NCBI RefSeq assembly: GCF_947501405.1
Contig: NZ_CANMVK010000003.1
Span: 186,001-250,000 of the forward strand
From: an uncultured Hoeflea sp.
GTDB lineage: Bacteria; Pseudomonadota; Alphaproteobacteria; Rhizobiales; Rhizobiaceae
DNA length: 64,000 bases
Direction of reading: 5' to 3'
Part shown: positions 48,751-57,876 of the stretch, one piece after another
Layout: the number at the start of each line of letters is the position of its first letter
Position numbering within the stretch: position 1 is the stretch's first letter
Notes under the pieces: model-generated
Told to the model about the DNA's origin: nothing
The model's database searches: none
Seen by the model: the letters and a program-made list of their open reading frames with translations, nothing else
Position numbers and translations under genes: made by a program

Positions 48751-49968
48751 GTGGGAGCAAGTCCGTTGAAACCATTTGCCGGCAGTTTCACCCAGCAGGA
48801 AGCGCTTGATGAGACGGTTATCGCTGCCGCGGCCGACGTGCTGCGTACGGGCCGTCTGCACCGCTATAATCTTGTCAAGGGCGAAGTCTCTCAAGCGGCG
48901 CGCCTCGAACAGGCCTTTGCCGCCTATCAGGGTGCGCGCTACTGCCTCGCCTGCGCCTCGGGCGGCTATGCGCTGGCAATCGCGCTGAGGGCTGCGGGCC
49001 TTGAACACGGCGAAGGTGTGTTGACCAACGGCTTTACGCTGGCCCCGGTGCCGGGCGCGATTGCCTCGGCCGGCGGCAAGCCGGTGCTGGTTGAGATCAC
49101 CGAAGACATGGTGATCGATCTCGACGATCTGGAACGCAAGGCCAGGACCAGCGGCGCGCGGTTTCTGGCATTGTCGAACATGCGCGGCCATCTGGCCGAT
49201 ATGGACCGGGTGACAGATCTGGCGCGGGCCCACGGCCTGATCCTGATTGAGGATTGCGCCCACACCATGGGGGCTGCCTGGAACGGAACCCGAAGCGGCA
49301 ATTTCGGCCTGGCAGGGTGCTTTTCCACCCAGACCTACAAGCATCTCAATGCCGGCGAGGGCGGGTTGCTGACTTCCGACGATCCCGAATTCATGGCTCG
49401 CGCCATCATGCTTTCGGGCTCCTACATGTTTTATGAGCGTCATGGCGCGGCCCCGCCCGCGGAGGTGTTCGAGCGCATCCGGCTCGAAACCCCCAACATG
49501 TCGGGTCGGATGGACAATCTGCGGGCGGCGATTTTGCTGCCGCAACTTGACCGGCTCGACGATGCGATTGCGCGCTGGAACGAGCGCTACCGGGCCGTTG
49601 AGCAGGGGCTCGCGGGTGTGGAGGGGCTGGTTCTGCGCCACCGCCCGGCGGCCGAGGCCTATGTGGGGAGTTCGATCCAGTTCCGCCTGCCGGGCATTGC
49701 CGGCCACGCGGCCACCGGCTTTGTGGAGGACGCCAAGGCGCTGGGTGTGGATCTGAAATGGTTTGGCGCCGATGATCCGGCCGGCTTTACCTCCACTCAT
49801 CACAGCTGGCGCTATGTCGCAGCGCAGTCCCTGCCGCAGACCGATCATGTGCTTTCCAGCCTGTTTGACATGCGCCTTCCATTGACTTTCTCGATCGAAG
49901 ATTGCCGCCAGATCGCCGCCATCATCGCCCATTGCGCCAGCAAGCGCGTGTTGGCGCGGGCCAGTTAG
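48751..49968 (+). CDS. DegT/DnrJ/EryC1/StrS family PLP aminotransferase
   Basis: The product has 405 residues. Fold type I sugar-aminotransferase family: C-A-S-G-G-Y-A-L near residue 68, I-L-I-E-D-C-A-H-T-M-G-A near 165, and the PLP lysine in S-T-Q-T-Y-K-H-L-N-A-G-E-G-G near 195. The start is GTG at 48751 with GGAG four bases upstream. No sugar-nucleotide genes are nearby, so the substrate is unclear. It ends 7 bp before iseR, which is convergent. Confidence 0.87.
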   Translation: MGASPLKPFAGSFTQQEALDETVIAAAADVLRTGRLHRYNLVKGEVSQAARLEQAFAAYQGARYCLACASGGYALAIALRAAGLEHGEGVLTNGFTLAPVPGAIASAGGKPVLVEITEDMVIDLDDLERKARTSGARFLALSNMRGHLADMDRVTDLARAHGLILIEDCAHTMGAAWNGTRSGNFGLAGCFSTQTYKHLNAGEGGLLTSDDPEFMARAIMLSGSYMFYERHGAAPPAEVFERIRLETPNMSGRMDNLRAAILLPQLDRLDDAIARWNERYRAVEQGLAGVEGLVLRHRPAAEAYVGSSIQFRLPGIAGHAATGFVEDAKALGVDLKWFGADDPAGFTSTHHSWRYVAAQSLPQTDHVLSSLFDMRLPLTFSIEDCRQIAAIIAHCASKRVLARAS

Positions 49969-49975
49969 CGGCAAT

Positions 49976-50737
49976 TCAGTCGAGCACCCGGCGCATCTTT
50001 TCTGCCGCCTGGTTGAAATGCGGGATCAGACCTTCCAGCATCTCAAGCGATAGCCGCACCGTTGGCCCATGGCAGGCGAGTGCGGCGAGGAAACGTCCCT
50101 CCGCGTCGGTCACCGGCACCGCGATCGCGATCATACCGTCCATGAACTCCTCATTGTCGAACGCGAAGCCGCGTTTGGCGACAACTGCAAGTTCTTCAAG
50201 CAAGGCGTCAGGGTCGGTGATGGTCTTGGCTGTCTTGTGTTCGAGCATCAACGCCGACACACAGGCCCTGCGCTTGCGCGGCGGCAGGCTTGCCAGAAAT
50301 ACCTTGCCGCTGGCGGTGCAGTGAAACGGCACATGCGAACCGATCGGCAGTTGCACCCGGAAGGGCCAATCGGTTTCCACCCGATCGAGATAGCTCATGC
50401 CGTCATCTTCGGGCACCACGTAGTTGATGGTTTCCCCGATTTTTGAGGCAAGCTCGAGCAAAACCTGACGGCGGGCGATGTGGTCGCGCGAGGTCTGAAG
50501 CAGCCCTATGCCGATCCGGCGTGCGCGGCGCGCCGGCCGCAGCCGCTTGCCGCCAGGTTCGTAGACCAGGAATCCCTCGGCCTTCATGGTGGCGCACAGC
50601 CGATGAATGGTTTGCTTGGGCAGGCCGATCGAGCGGTTGATTTCGGTCGGGGTCAACGGCTCGCCGGCCTCGGCGATCGCCTCGAGAATCAACAGGGTTC
50701 GCAGGTTTGTGGCGATGCGCTGATCTGACTCGGACAC
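49976..50737 (-). CDS. iseR: IclR family regulator, probable IseR
   Basis: The product has 253 residues. N-terminal winged HTH (L-T-P-T-E-I-N-R-S-I-G-L-P-K-Q-T-I-H-R) and C-terminal effector domain (H-C-T-A-S-G-K-V-F-L-A near residue 136). It is divergent from a GMC dehydrogenase, TRAP genes and xsc. An IclR-type regulator (IseR) beside isethionate dehydrogenase (IseJ) is known from Cupriavidus necator H16. The assignment rests on context. Confidence 0.75.
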   Translation of the reverse strand: MSESDQRIATNLRTLLILEAIAEAGEPLTPTEINRSIGLPKQTIHRLCATMKAEGFLVYEPGGKRLRPARRARRIGIGLLQTSRDHIARRQVLLELASKIGETINYVVPEDDGMSYLDRVETDWPFRVQLPIGSHVPFHCTASGKVFLASLPPRKRRACVSALMLEHKTAKTITDPDALLEELAVVAKRGFAFDNEEFMDGMIAIAVPVTDAEGRFLAALACHGPTVRLSLEMLEGLIPHFNQAAEKMRRVLD

Positions 50738-50765
50738 AACTATTCCAGTTCATGAGATTCGATAG

Positions 50766-50794
50766 TGCCAGAAGCAAGCGTGCTTGCCGTGGCA
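50766..50794. promoter_or_regulatory. Compound palindrome in the iseR/iseJ divergent promoter
   Basis: Inner arms CAAGC/GCTTG (50775-50779, 50782-50786) are flanked by outer arms TGCCA/TGGCA (50766-50770, 50790-50794). It lies between the divergent starts of the IclR gene and the GMC gene and is the best candidate operator there. The neighbouring stretch to 50858 is AT-rich. Confidence 0.5.
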
Positions 50795-50858
50795 TGAGAT
50801 CAGTGAATACGATGATAAACGAGATGTAAAGTCTCATTTTTTAGCTAATGGGTATGAT

Positions 50859-52460
50859 TTGGCTGAATTTGACGTGGTCATTGTGGGAGCGGGTTCTGCT
50901 GGTTGTGTTCTGGCCAACCGGCTTTCGGCTGATCCGGCCGTGTCCGTGGCGCTGGTCGAGGCCGGTGGCAGGGACCTGTCGCCGTGGATTCACGTGCCTG
51001 TCGGCTATTTCAAGACCATCAAGGATCCGGCACTCAACTGGATGTACCGCACCCAGCCCGACCCGGGGCTCAATGGCCGGGCGCTGAACTGGCCGCGCGG
51101 CAAGACGCTCGGCGGCTCGAGCTCGATCAACGGGCTGCTTTATGTCCGCGGCCAGCCGCAGGACTATGATCGTTGGAGACAGATGGGCAATGTCGGATGG
51201 GGCTGGGACGATGTGGCGCCATTGTTCCGGCGCAGCGAAGCCTGGGAGGATGGCGGCGATGACCTCAGGGGCGGCGACGGCGAGCTGACGGTTTCGCGGT
51301 CGCGCCAGTCCTGGCGGGTGGTCGACGCCTGGGTCGAGGCCGCCAAAGCCGAAGGCTTCGCCTTTAACCCGGACTACAACGGCGAAAGCCAGGAGGGGGT
51401 GGGGTATTTCCAGCTCACCGCCCGCAACGGGCTGCGCTGCAGTTCGGCGAAGGCGTTTCTCGGGCCGGCCCGCCGGCGTCCCAATCTGAAGATATACACC
51501 CATGTCGAAATCCACGACATCGAGCTGGATGGCCCGCGCGCCGTCGCCGTGCGCGGCCGCCGGCATGGATCGCCGCTGCGCATTGGCGCGCGTGGCGAAA
51601 TCGTGCTGTCGGCCGGAGCCATCGGTTCACCGCAGATCCTGATGTTGTCAGGCATCGGCGCGGGAACCGAGCTTGGCCGGCACGGCATTCAAGTGCGGCA
51701 CGAGATTGACGGTGTGGGCAAGAACCTGCAGGACCATCTTCAGGCCCGCCCGATCTATCGCTGCACCACCCCGACCATCAACACCCGCACCCGCGGGCTG
51801 TTCAACCAGGCACGGATCGGGTTCGAGTACATGCTCAACCGCTCGGGCCCATTGACCCTCGCCGCCAGTCTGGGCACCGGGTTTCTCAAGACCCGGCCGG
51901 ATCTGGAAACGCCAGACATCCAGTTTCACATCCAGCCATTTTCGGCCAACAACCCGACCACCGATACCGACGATTTCGATGCATTCACCGCTTCGGTGCT
52001 GCAATTGCGGCCCGAAAGCGCCGGCGAGATCCGGCTCAATTCGGCGCAAGCCGGCGATCCGCCGCTGATACATCCGAACTATCTCGCCACGCCGCTTGAC
52101 CAGCAGACCATCGTCGAGGGCATTCGCATGGCGCGGCGGATCTGCCGACAGTCACCGGTCCGGGAATTGATTGTCGAGGAGCATGCGCCCGGCGCCCCGG
52201 TCGCTGATGAGGATTTCGACGGGCTTCTCGACTGGGCGCGCAACACCGCCACCACGATCTATCACCCGACCGGCACCTGCAAGATGGGCGCCGACGCCAT
52301 GGCCGTGGTCGATGACCGGTTGCGGGTCCACGGGATCGAGCGGCTGCGGGTGGCCGACGCCTCGATCATGCCGAGCATCGTTTCGGGCAACACCAATGCG
52401 CCGGCCATCATGATCGGCGAAAAGGCCTCGGACCTCGTTCGTGAGGACATGCGCGCATGA
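50859..52460 (+). CDS. iseJ: GMC oxidoreductase, probable isethionate dehydrogenase IseJ
   Basis: The product has about 533 residues. FAD-binding V-V-I-V-G-A-G-S-A-G-C at the N-terminus, N-W-P-R-G-K-T-L-G-G-S-S-S-I-N (GMC signature 1), G-A-I-G-S-P-Q-I-L (signature 2), and active-site H-P-T-G-T-C-K-M-G with N-T-N-A-P-A-I near the end. Choline/alcohol dehydrogenase-like. IseJ oxidises isethionate to sulfoacetaldehyde, the Xsc substrate. No ATG is available: TTG at 50859 fits the family start; a TTG at 50784 would overlap the operator. Confidence 0.78.
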   Translation: MAEFDVVIVGAGSAGCVLANRLSADPAVSVALVEAGGRDLSPWIHVPVGYFKTIKDPALNWMYRTQPDPGLNGRALNWPRGKTLGGSSSINGLLYVRGQPQDYDRWRQMGNVGWGWDDVAPLFRRSEAWEDGGDDLRGGDGELTVSRSRQSWRVVDAWVEAAKAEGFAFNPDYNGESQEGVGYFQLTARNGLRCSSAKAFLGPARRRPNLKIYTHVEIHDIELDGPRAVAVRGRRHGSPLRIGARGEIVLSAGAIGSPQILMLSGIGAGTELGRHGIQVRHEIDGVGKNLQDHLQARPIYRCTTPTINTRTRGLFNQARIGFEYMLNRSGPLTLAASLGTGFLKTRPDLETPDIQFHIQPFSANNPTTDTDDFDAFTASVLQLRPESAGEIRLNSAQAGDPPLIHPNYLATPLDQQTIVEGIRMARRICRQSPVRELIVEEHAPGAPVADEDFDGLLDWARNTATTIYHPTGTCKMGADAMAVVDDRLRVHGIERLRVADASIMPSIVSGNTNAPAIMIGEKASDLVREDMRA

Positions 52461-52573
52461 GAACAACCGCACCGGCAGGTTCGAGCCCAAACTACCGCCG
52501 TCCGGAGAGCCTTCACCGGACGCACCGCTCACGTTCCAATCGAAGGCGAGACATGAAACGGGAGGAGAACCCC

Positions 52574-53692
52574 ATGTCGATACTAACCAACCTGACCAGA
52601 GGTGTGGCCGCGGCCGCGCTTCTGACGGCGGCATCGCTGTTCGGTGTCGCCGCCGAAGCCAAAACCACCATCCGGGTTCAGTCGGTGATTCCGAACACCG
52701 CCGATGAGGTGGTGATGCTTCAGAATTTCGCCGACGACGTCAAAGCCCTGACCGATGGCGAGGTAGAATTCGAGATCCTGCCCGCCGGCGCCGTGGTCGG
52801 CGTTCAGGAAATCCTCGACGCGGTGGATGCCGGGCTGATCGAGGGCGGCTTCGCCTGGACCCACTACTGGTCGGGCAAACATCCCGCGGCCATGTTGTTT
52901 GGCTCGCCGGTGGCGGGCGCCGGGATCGGCATCGACAACATCGCCTTCATGTCCTGGTATCTCAATGCCGGCGGCAAGGAGCTCTATGACCAGCTCTGGA
53001 AAGAGATGGGCGTCAACATCAAGGGCTTCATGCTGCAGCCGGTGGGGCCGGAAGCGCTGGGCTGGTTCAAGGAACCGATCGTGACCATGGACGATTTCCG
53101 CAAGTACCGGTTCCGCACCCCGCCCGGCATTCCGGGTCAAACCTACAAGGACATCGGCGTGGCGTCGGTTGCAATGGGCGGTGGCGACATTCTGCCGGCG
53201 CTTGAAAAAGGCACAATCGATGCCGCGGAATGGTGCTGCCCCAAGCCCGATTCGGTGTTTGGCTTCCAGAAGGTGCTGAAGCATTACTACCTGCAGGGCC
53301 TGCACCAGGTGGTGGTCAATGCCGATCTGTATCTCAATGGCGATGTCTACAATTCGCTGACGCCATTGCAACAGAAGGCCATTGAGGTGGCTGCCAATGC
53401 GTCGCTGATGAAGGCCATGGCCTACCGCATCAACGAAAACGGCAAGGCGCTGGACAAGCTGATCAACGAGGATGGCGTGCAGCTGCACGACACTCCGGCC
53501 GATTACTTCACCGAATATATGGCGGCCGCCAATGCCGCGCTTGAAAAGAACGCCGCCGAGAATGCGTTCTTCAAGACCGTCTGGGACAGCCAGAAGGCGT
53601 TCGCCAAAACGGCCGTGCCCTACTGGGCGCAGGCGCAGCGTACCAACGCCAATCTTGGCGCAGCCTATGCGGACACGCTGAAGAAGCAGTAA
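52574..53692 (+). CDS. iseK: TRAP transporter substrate-binding protein, probable IseK
   Basis: The product has 372 residues. Signal peptide of about 28 residues ending A-E-A; mature DctP-type binding protein. The arginine that usually binds the substrate carboxylate/sulfonate is in Y-R-F-R-T-P-P-G near residue 179. The variant with W-C-C-P belongs to the mannitol/chloroaromatic (TakP-like) subgroup. GGAGGAG precedes the ATG. IseKLM are the TRAP genes reported for isethionate uptake in some bacteria; TauKLM is the rival assignment. Confidence 0.77.
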   Translation: MSILTNLTRGVAAAALLTAASLFGVAAEAKTTIRVQSVIPNTADEVVMLQNFADDVKALTDGEVEFEILPAGAVVGVQEILDAVDAGLIEGGFAWTHYWSGKHPAAMLFGSPVAGAGIGIDNIAFMSWYLNAGGKELYDQLWKEMGVNIKGFMLQPVGPEALGWFKEPIVTMDDFRKYRFRTPPGIPGQTYKDIGVASVAMGGGDILPALEKGTIDAAEWCCPKPDSVFGFQKVLKHYYLQGLHQVVVNADLYLNGDVYNSLTPLQQKAIEVAANASLMKAMAYRINENGKALDKLINEDGVQLHDTPADYFTEYMAAANAALEKNAAENAFFKTVWDSQKAFAKTAVPYWAQAQRTNANLGAAYADTLKKQ

Positions 53693-53707
53693 GCTCAAAA
53701 AGCCAAA

Positions 53708-53737
53708 GTCAGGCCCCGCAGTCATGCGGGGCCTGAC
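53708..53737 (+). other. Perfect 13-bp hairpin between iseK and iseL
   Basis: Stem GTCAGGCCCCGCA/TGCGGGGCCTGAC with loop GTCA, no T run after it. It begins 16 bp after the iseK stop. Such stable hairpins after binding-protein genes slow 3' decay or trim read-through, giving excess binding protein over membrane parts. Confidence 0.85.
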
Positions 53738-53782
53738 AACCGGTTCGCCGGTAAGCAGCGCAATAATGCAAGGGAGGGCATT

Positions 53783-54397
53783 ATGGCCGGACACAATGAG
53801 GATGACATCGCCGAAATCGGCGACGAGCTTCTGGCCGAGCGGCGGGGCGGGCCGGGCGTACAAATGCCCGACGACATGCATCCCGCAGCCCGCGCAATCG
53901 TGCACGCAATTGATACGGTGTCCGAATGGGTCGGCCGCATCGTGGCGCTGCTGGTGGTGCCTATCATCCTCGCCATGGTCTACGAGGTGGTGGCGCGCAA
54001 GCTGTTCATCGCGCCGACACTGTGGGCATTTGATGTCTCGCGCATGCTTTACGGCATGTCCTTCATGCTCGGCGCCGGCTACGCCCTGATGCACGGGCTG
54101 CACATAAGGGCCGATTTTCTCTATCGCAATTTCGAGGTCAAAACCCAGGGACGGATCGACCTGGTGCTTTACATCGTGCTGTTCATGCCGGCGATGTTGT
54201 TCCTGCTCAAGGCCGGTTATGATTTCGCGCTGAAATCGATCCTGCAAGGCGAGCGCGCCGGCGACAGCACCTGGGCGCCAATTGTCTGGCCGGTCAAATC
54301 CTCGCTGGCCATCGGGGTGGCGCTGCTTTTGATGCAGGGCGTGTCGGAAATCATCAAATCCTGGTACGCGGCGACTCGCGGTCGGTGGCCGACATGA
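53783..54397 (+). CDS. iseL: TRAP transporter small permease, probable IseL
   Basis: The product has 204 residues. DctQ-type membrane protein with four helices (near residues 50-70, 85-105, 125-145, 170-190) after a hydrophilic N-terminus. GAGG before the ATG. Its stop overlaps the start of the large permease gene (ATGA). Confidence 0.85.
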   Translation: MAGHNEDDIAEIGDELLAERRGGPGVQMPDDMHPAARAIVHAIDTVSEWVGRIVALLVVPIILAMVYEVVARKLFIAPTLWAFDVSRMLYGMSFMLGAGYALMHGLHIRADFLYRNFEVKTQGRIDLVLYIVLFMPAMLFLLKAGYDFALKSILQGERAGDSTWAPIVWPVKSSLAIGVALLLMQGVSEIIKSWYAATRGRWPT

Positions 54398-55731
54398 GCT
54401 TTTTCGAGATTGCACCGGAGATTGTCGGCTTCTTGATGATCGGCGCCATGTTGTTCGCCATCTTCATCGGCTTTCCGATCTCCTTCACGCTGATCTTTCT
54501 GGGCATTGTGTTCGGCGCCTGGGGCTTTGGCCTCAATCTGACGATCTTCCTCATGACCCTGCAATTCTACGGCTCGATGATGGAGCAGACGCTGGCCGCG
54601 GTGCCCTTGTTTGTCTTCATGGGCTTCATGATGGAGCAGGCCGGGCTGATGGAGCGATTGTTCAAGGCGGTGCAGCTGATGCTCGCCCGCATGACCGGAT
54701 CGCTTTTCGTCGCCGTATTGTTTGTCTCCGTGGTGTTTGGTGCGGCCACCGGCATCGTTGGCGCCTCGGTGACCATTCTCGGCATCATGGCCGCCAAGAC
54801 CATGAGCGAATCCGGCTACGATGTGCGGCTGGCAGCCGGCACCATTACCGCCGGCGGCACTTTGGGGATCCTGATCCCGCCATCGATCATGCTGGTGGTG
54901 ATGGGTCCGGTGCTGGAAGTGCCGGTGACCGATTTGTTCGCCGGAGCAATTCTGCCCGGCATCATGATGGCAGTGCTTTATCTCGGCTATGCGCTGGGCC
55001 GCTGCTGGCTCAATCCCGCTCTCGGCCCGCCGTTGCGCGACGACCAGATCCCCGAGGATCGGGCGCATGTCTGGCGCGAGTTCATTCTCGGGCTGGTGCC
55101 GCCAACCATTCTGATCGCGTTTGCGATGGGTTCGATCCTGCTGGGTTGGGCGACGCCGACCGAGGGTGCTGGCATGGGCGCGTTCGGCTCGGTGCTGCTG
55201 ACCATCGGCTACCGCCGCTTCACCTGGAAGCGCACCTATGAGGCGCTTCTCAAAACGCTCGAGATCTCGGTGCTGATCCTGTTTCTGGTCGCGGCCTCGA
55301 ACTTCTTCGGTGCGGTGTTTTCGCGGCTGGGCACTCCGGGGCTGATCACCGACTGGCTGCTGGCGCTCGATCTGTCGCCGAGCCTGATCATCATCATGAT
55401 CCTGGCCATGGTGTTCATTCTCGGCTGGCCGCTCGAATGGGTGCCGATCGTGCTGATCATCCTGCCGATCCTGCAGCCGGTTCTGGTGGAAATGAATGTC
55501 AACATGACCTGGTTCGCCATTCTGGTGGCAGTCTGTCTGCAAACCGCCTGGCTCAGTCCGCCGGTGGCGCTGTCGGCCTATTTCCTCAAGGGCGTGGCGC
55601 CGCATTGGGACCTGAAAGACATCTACTACGGCATGATGCAGTTCATGACGGTGCAGGTCTTCGGTCTGGTACTGGTGTTTTTGTTCCCGGCGCTGGCGCT
55701 GTGGTTGCCCGGCTATCTTTATGGCCATTGA
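54394..55731 (+). CDS. iseM: TRAP transporter large permease, probable IseM
   Basis: The product has 445 residues. DctM-type with about twelve hydrophobic helices: G-A-A-T-G-I-V-G-A-S-V and G-G-T-L-G-I-L-I-P-P-S-I are the family motifs around the Na+ and substrate sites. It uses a sodium gradient. ATG at 54394 overlaps the iseL stop. Confidence 0.87.
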   Translation: MSFFEIAPEIVGFLMIGAMLFAIFIGFPISFTLIFLGIVFGAWGFGLNLTIFLMTLQFYGSMMEQTLAAVPLFVFMGFMMEQAGLMERLFKAVQLMLARMTGSLFVAVLFVSVVFGAATGIVGASVTILGIMAAKTMSESGYDVRLAAGTITAGGTLGILIPPSIMLVVMGPVLEVPVTDLFAGAILPGIMMAVLYLGYALGRCWLNPALGPPLRDDQIPEDRAHVWREFILGLVPPTILIAFAMGSILLGWATPTEGAGMGAFGSVLLTIGYRRFTWKRTYEALLKTLEISVLILFLVAASNFFGAVFSRLGTPGLITDWLLALDLSPSLIIIMILAMVFILGWPLEWVPIVLIILPILQPVLVEMNVNMTWFAILVAVCLQTAWLSPPVALSAYFLKGVAPHWDLKDIYYGMMQFMTVQVFGLVLVFLFPALALWLPGYLYGH

Positions 55732-55742
55732 CCGGAGACATC

Positions 55743-55913
55743 ATGCCCGCTGACCGCAAGATCCCGGTCCTGTGCAGTTTCACGGCCATCCGGCAGCGGC
55801 GCGGCCGGGCCGGGCACTGCCCATCGGCTGAACTTCACGCAAACTGGCGTTGCGATGGGGCAAAACTGGCCCTAGAGCCCATCAAGCCAGTTGTGGTTTC
55901 TAACCCTCAATGA
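55743..55913 (+). CDS. Small ORF between iseM and xsc (doubtful)
   Basis: A 56-codon frame starts 11 bp after iseM with GGAGA nine bases before its ATG. The product is basic with three Cys and no recognisable domain. Its 3' half coincides with the TauR-like repeats upstream of xsc, so it is more likely a leader or chance frame than a protein gene. Confidence 0.2.
   Translation: MPADRKIPVLCSFTAIRQRRGRAGHCPSAELHANWRCDGAKLALEPIKPVVVSNPQ
55844..55875 (+). promoter_or_regulatory. TauR-like direct repeats upstream of xsc
   Basis: AAACTGGCGTTGC and AAACTGGCCCTAG are aligned 22 bp apart (CTGG at 55844 and 55866), 51 bp and more before the xsc ATG. An inverted AACTGGC lies just downstream (55885-55892). 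The CTGGCCCTA unit is the same as that in the tpa upstream region. The TauR consensus I remember from Rhodobacter capsulatus is CTGGACYTAA. Confidence 0.45.
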
Positions 55914-55926
55914 AGAGGAGTGTCCC

Positions 55927-57711
55927 ATGCCCAAAATGACCACTGAGGAAGCCTTCGTCAAAGTCCTCCAGATGCACGGAATCGAACATGCCTTCGGCAT
56001 TATCGGCTCGGCCATGATGCCGGTGTCGGATCTGTTCCCCAAGGCCGGAATCACTTTCTGGGATTGCGCCCATGAAACCAATGCCGGGCTGATGTGCGAC
56101 GGTTTCATCCGCACCACCGGCAAGATGGCCATGGCGATCGCCCAGAACGGCCCCGGCGTCACCGGCTTCGTCACTCCGGTCAAGACGGCCTACTGGAACC
56201 ACACGCCGATGCTTTTGATCACACCGCAGGCGGCCAACAAGACCATCGGCCAGGGCGGTTTTCAGGAAATGGAGCAGATGCGGCTGTTTGCCGATTGCGT
56301 GTGCTACCAGGAAGAGGTGCGCGATCCGGCACGCATTCCCGAAGTGCTCAACCGGGTGATCTTGAAAGCCTGGCGCGGCTCTGCCCCGGCGCAGATGAAC
56401 ATTCCGCGCGACATGTGGACCCAGGTGATTGATGTCGAGCTGCCGCAGATGGTGCGGTTCGAACGGCCTGCGGGCGGCGAAGAGGCGATCTCGGAGGCAG
56501 CGGCGCTATTGTCCAAGGCCAAGTTCCCGGTGATCCTGTCGGGCGCCGGCGTGGTGTTGTCGGGCGCCATCCCCGATGTGGTCGAACTCGCCGAGCGGCT
56601 CGATGCGCCGGTGTGCTCGAACTACCAGCACAATGACAGCTTCCCGGGGTCGCACCGGCTGGCAGCCGGGCCGCTGGGCTACAACGGCTCCAAGGCAGCA
56701 ATGGAGCTGATCGCCAAGGCCGATGTGGTGCTGGCGCTTGGCACCCGCCTCAATCCGTTCTCCACCCTGCCCGGCTACGGCATCGACTACTGGCCCAAGG
56801 ACGCGGAAGTGATCCAGGTCGACATCAATGCCGACCGCATCGGCCTGACCAAGAAGGTCACAGTGGGCATCGAAGGCGACGCCACCAAGGTGGCGCGGAC
56901 GATCCTTTCGCAACTGGCCGGTCACGCCGGGGATGCGGGCCGCGAAGAGCGCCGCGACCTGATTTCGCTGACCAAGTCGCGCTGGACCCAGGAATTGTCC
57001 TCGCTCGACCACGAGGACGACGATCCGGGTACCTATTGGAACGAGGAATCGCGCAAGCGCGATGCCGACCTGATGTCGCCGCGCCAGGCCTGGCGGGCAA
57101 TCCAGGCGGCATTGCCGAAAAACGCCATCATCTCATCCGACATCGGCAACAATTGCGCCATCGGCAATGCCTATCCGAGCTTTGAGGAAGGCCGGAAATA
57201 CCTCGCACCGGGACTGTTCGGTCCCTGCGGCTACGGATTCCCCTCGATTCTGGGCGCCAAGATTGGCCAGCCCGGCATCCCGGTGGTGGGTTTCTCCGGC
57301 GATGGTGCGTTCGGCATCTCGATGAACGAGATGACCGCCTGCGGCCGCGAAGACTGGCCGCCAATCACCATGGTGATTTTCCGCAACTACCAGTGGGGTG
57401 CGGAAAAGCGCAACACCACCTTGTGGTATGACAACAATTTCGTCGGCACCGAACTCGACCGCGACACTTCCTATGCCGGGGTCGCCGAGGCCTGCGGCGC
57501 CCACGGGGTGGTGGTCAAGGACCAGCACGGGCTTACCGAAGAGCTCGGCAAGGCGATCGACCGCCAGATGAAGGACGGCCAGACCACCTTCATCGAAGTG
57601 GTGCTCAATCAGGAACTGGGTGAGCCGTTCCGCCGCGATGCGATGAAAAAGCCGGTGGTGGTGGCAGGCATCAACCCTGACGACATGCGCCCGCAACAGG
57701 GCGCGCTGTAA
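55927..57711 (+). CDS. xsc: Sulfoacetaldehyde acetyltransferase Xsc
   Basis: The product has 594 residues. This ThDP enzyme converts sulfoacetaldehyde and phosphate to acetyl phosphate and sulfite, the desulfonation step of taurine and isethionate degradation. N-terminal ThDP domain with the catalytic Glu in C-A-H-E-T-N-A-G; C-terminal ThDP/Mg motif G-D-G-A-F-G-I near residue 470 with N-E-M. Length and sequence are typical of Xsc rather than acetolactate synthase. AGAGGAG precedes the ATG. No pta or sulfite-exporter gene follows directly. Confidence 0.95.
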   Translation: MPKMTTEEAFVKVLQMHGIEHAFGIIGSAMMPVSDLFPKAGITFWDCAHETNAGLMCDGFIRTTGKMAMAIAQNGPGVTGFVTPVKTAYWNHTPMLLITPQAANKTIGQGGFQEMEQMRLFADCVCYQEEVRDPARIPEVLNRVILKAWRGSAPAQMNIPRDMWTQVIDVELPQMVRFERPAGGEEAISEAAALLSKAKFPVILSGAGVVLSGAIPDVVELAERLDAPVCSNYQHNDSFPGSHRLAAGPLGYNGSKAAMELIAKADVVLALGTRLNPFSTLPGYGIDYWPKDAEVIQVDINADRIGLTKKVTVGIEGDATKVARTILSQLAGHAGDAGREERRDLISLTKSRWTQELSSLDHEDDDPGTYWNEESRKRDADLMSPRQAWRAIQAALPKNAIISSDIGNNCAIGNAYPSFEEGRKYLAPGLFGPCGYGFPSILGAKIGQPGIPVVGFSGDGAFGISMNEMTACGREDWPPITMVIFRNYQWGAEKRNTTLWYDNNFVGTELDRDTSYAGVAEACGAHGVVVKDQHGLTEELGKAIDRQMKDGQTTFIEVVLNQELGEPFRRDAMKKPVVVAGINPDDMRPQQGAL

Positions 57712-57743
57712 GCCGACAGCCGATTAAAATCTCCACACTCCCC

Positions 57744-57768
57744 AAACCCCGCTTCGGCGGGGTTTTTT
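57744..57768 (+). terminator. Intrinsic terminator of xsc
   Basis: Eight-base stem AACCCCGC/GCGGGGTT with TTCG tetraloop, followed by a T run; it lies 33 bp after the xsc stop. Confidence 0.93.
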
Positions 57769-57772
57769 CGTC

Positions 57773-57876
57773 TAGCGCAATTCCACTTCAGCTTGAATCA
57801 GTAGCGTGTCAGAAAATGCGGGCGAGCATCGCGAGCGGCAGCAATTTCTGACCCAACTTCGAGTGGAAATGCGCTA
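57773..57876. repeat. Nested inverted-repeat element reaching into the tauR stop codon
   Basis: Outer arms of about 15 bp, TAGCGCAATTCCACT (57773-57787) with AGTGGAAATGCGCTA (57862-57876), one mismatch. Inner arms CAGAAAATGC (57810-57819) with GCAATTTCTG (57841-57850), one mismatch. The right arm supplies the TAG stop of tauR. It resembles the intergenic palindromic elements common in rhizobial genomes. Confidence 0.7.
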
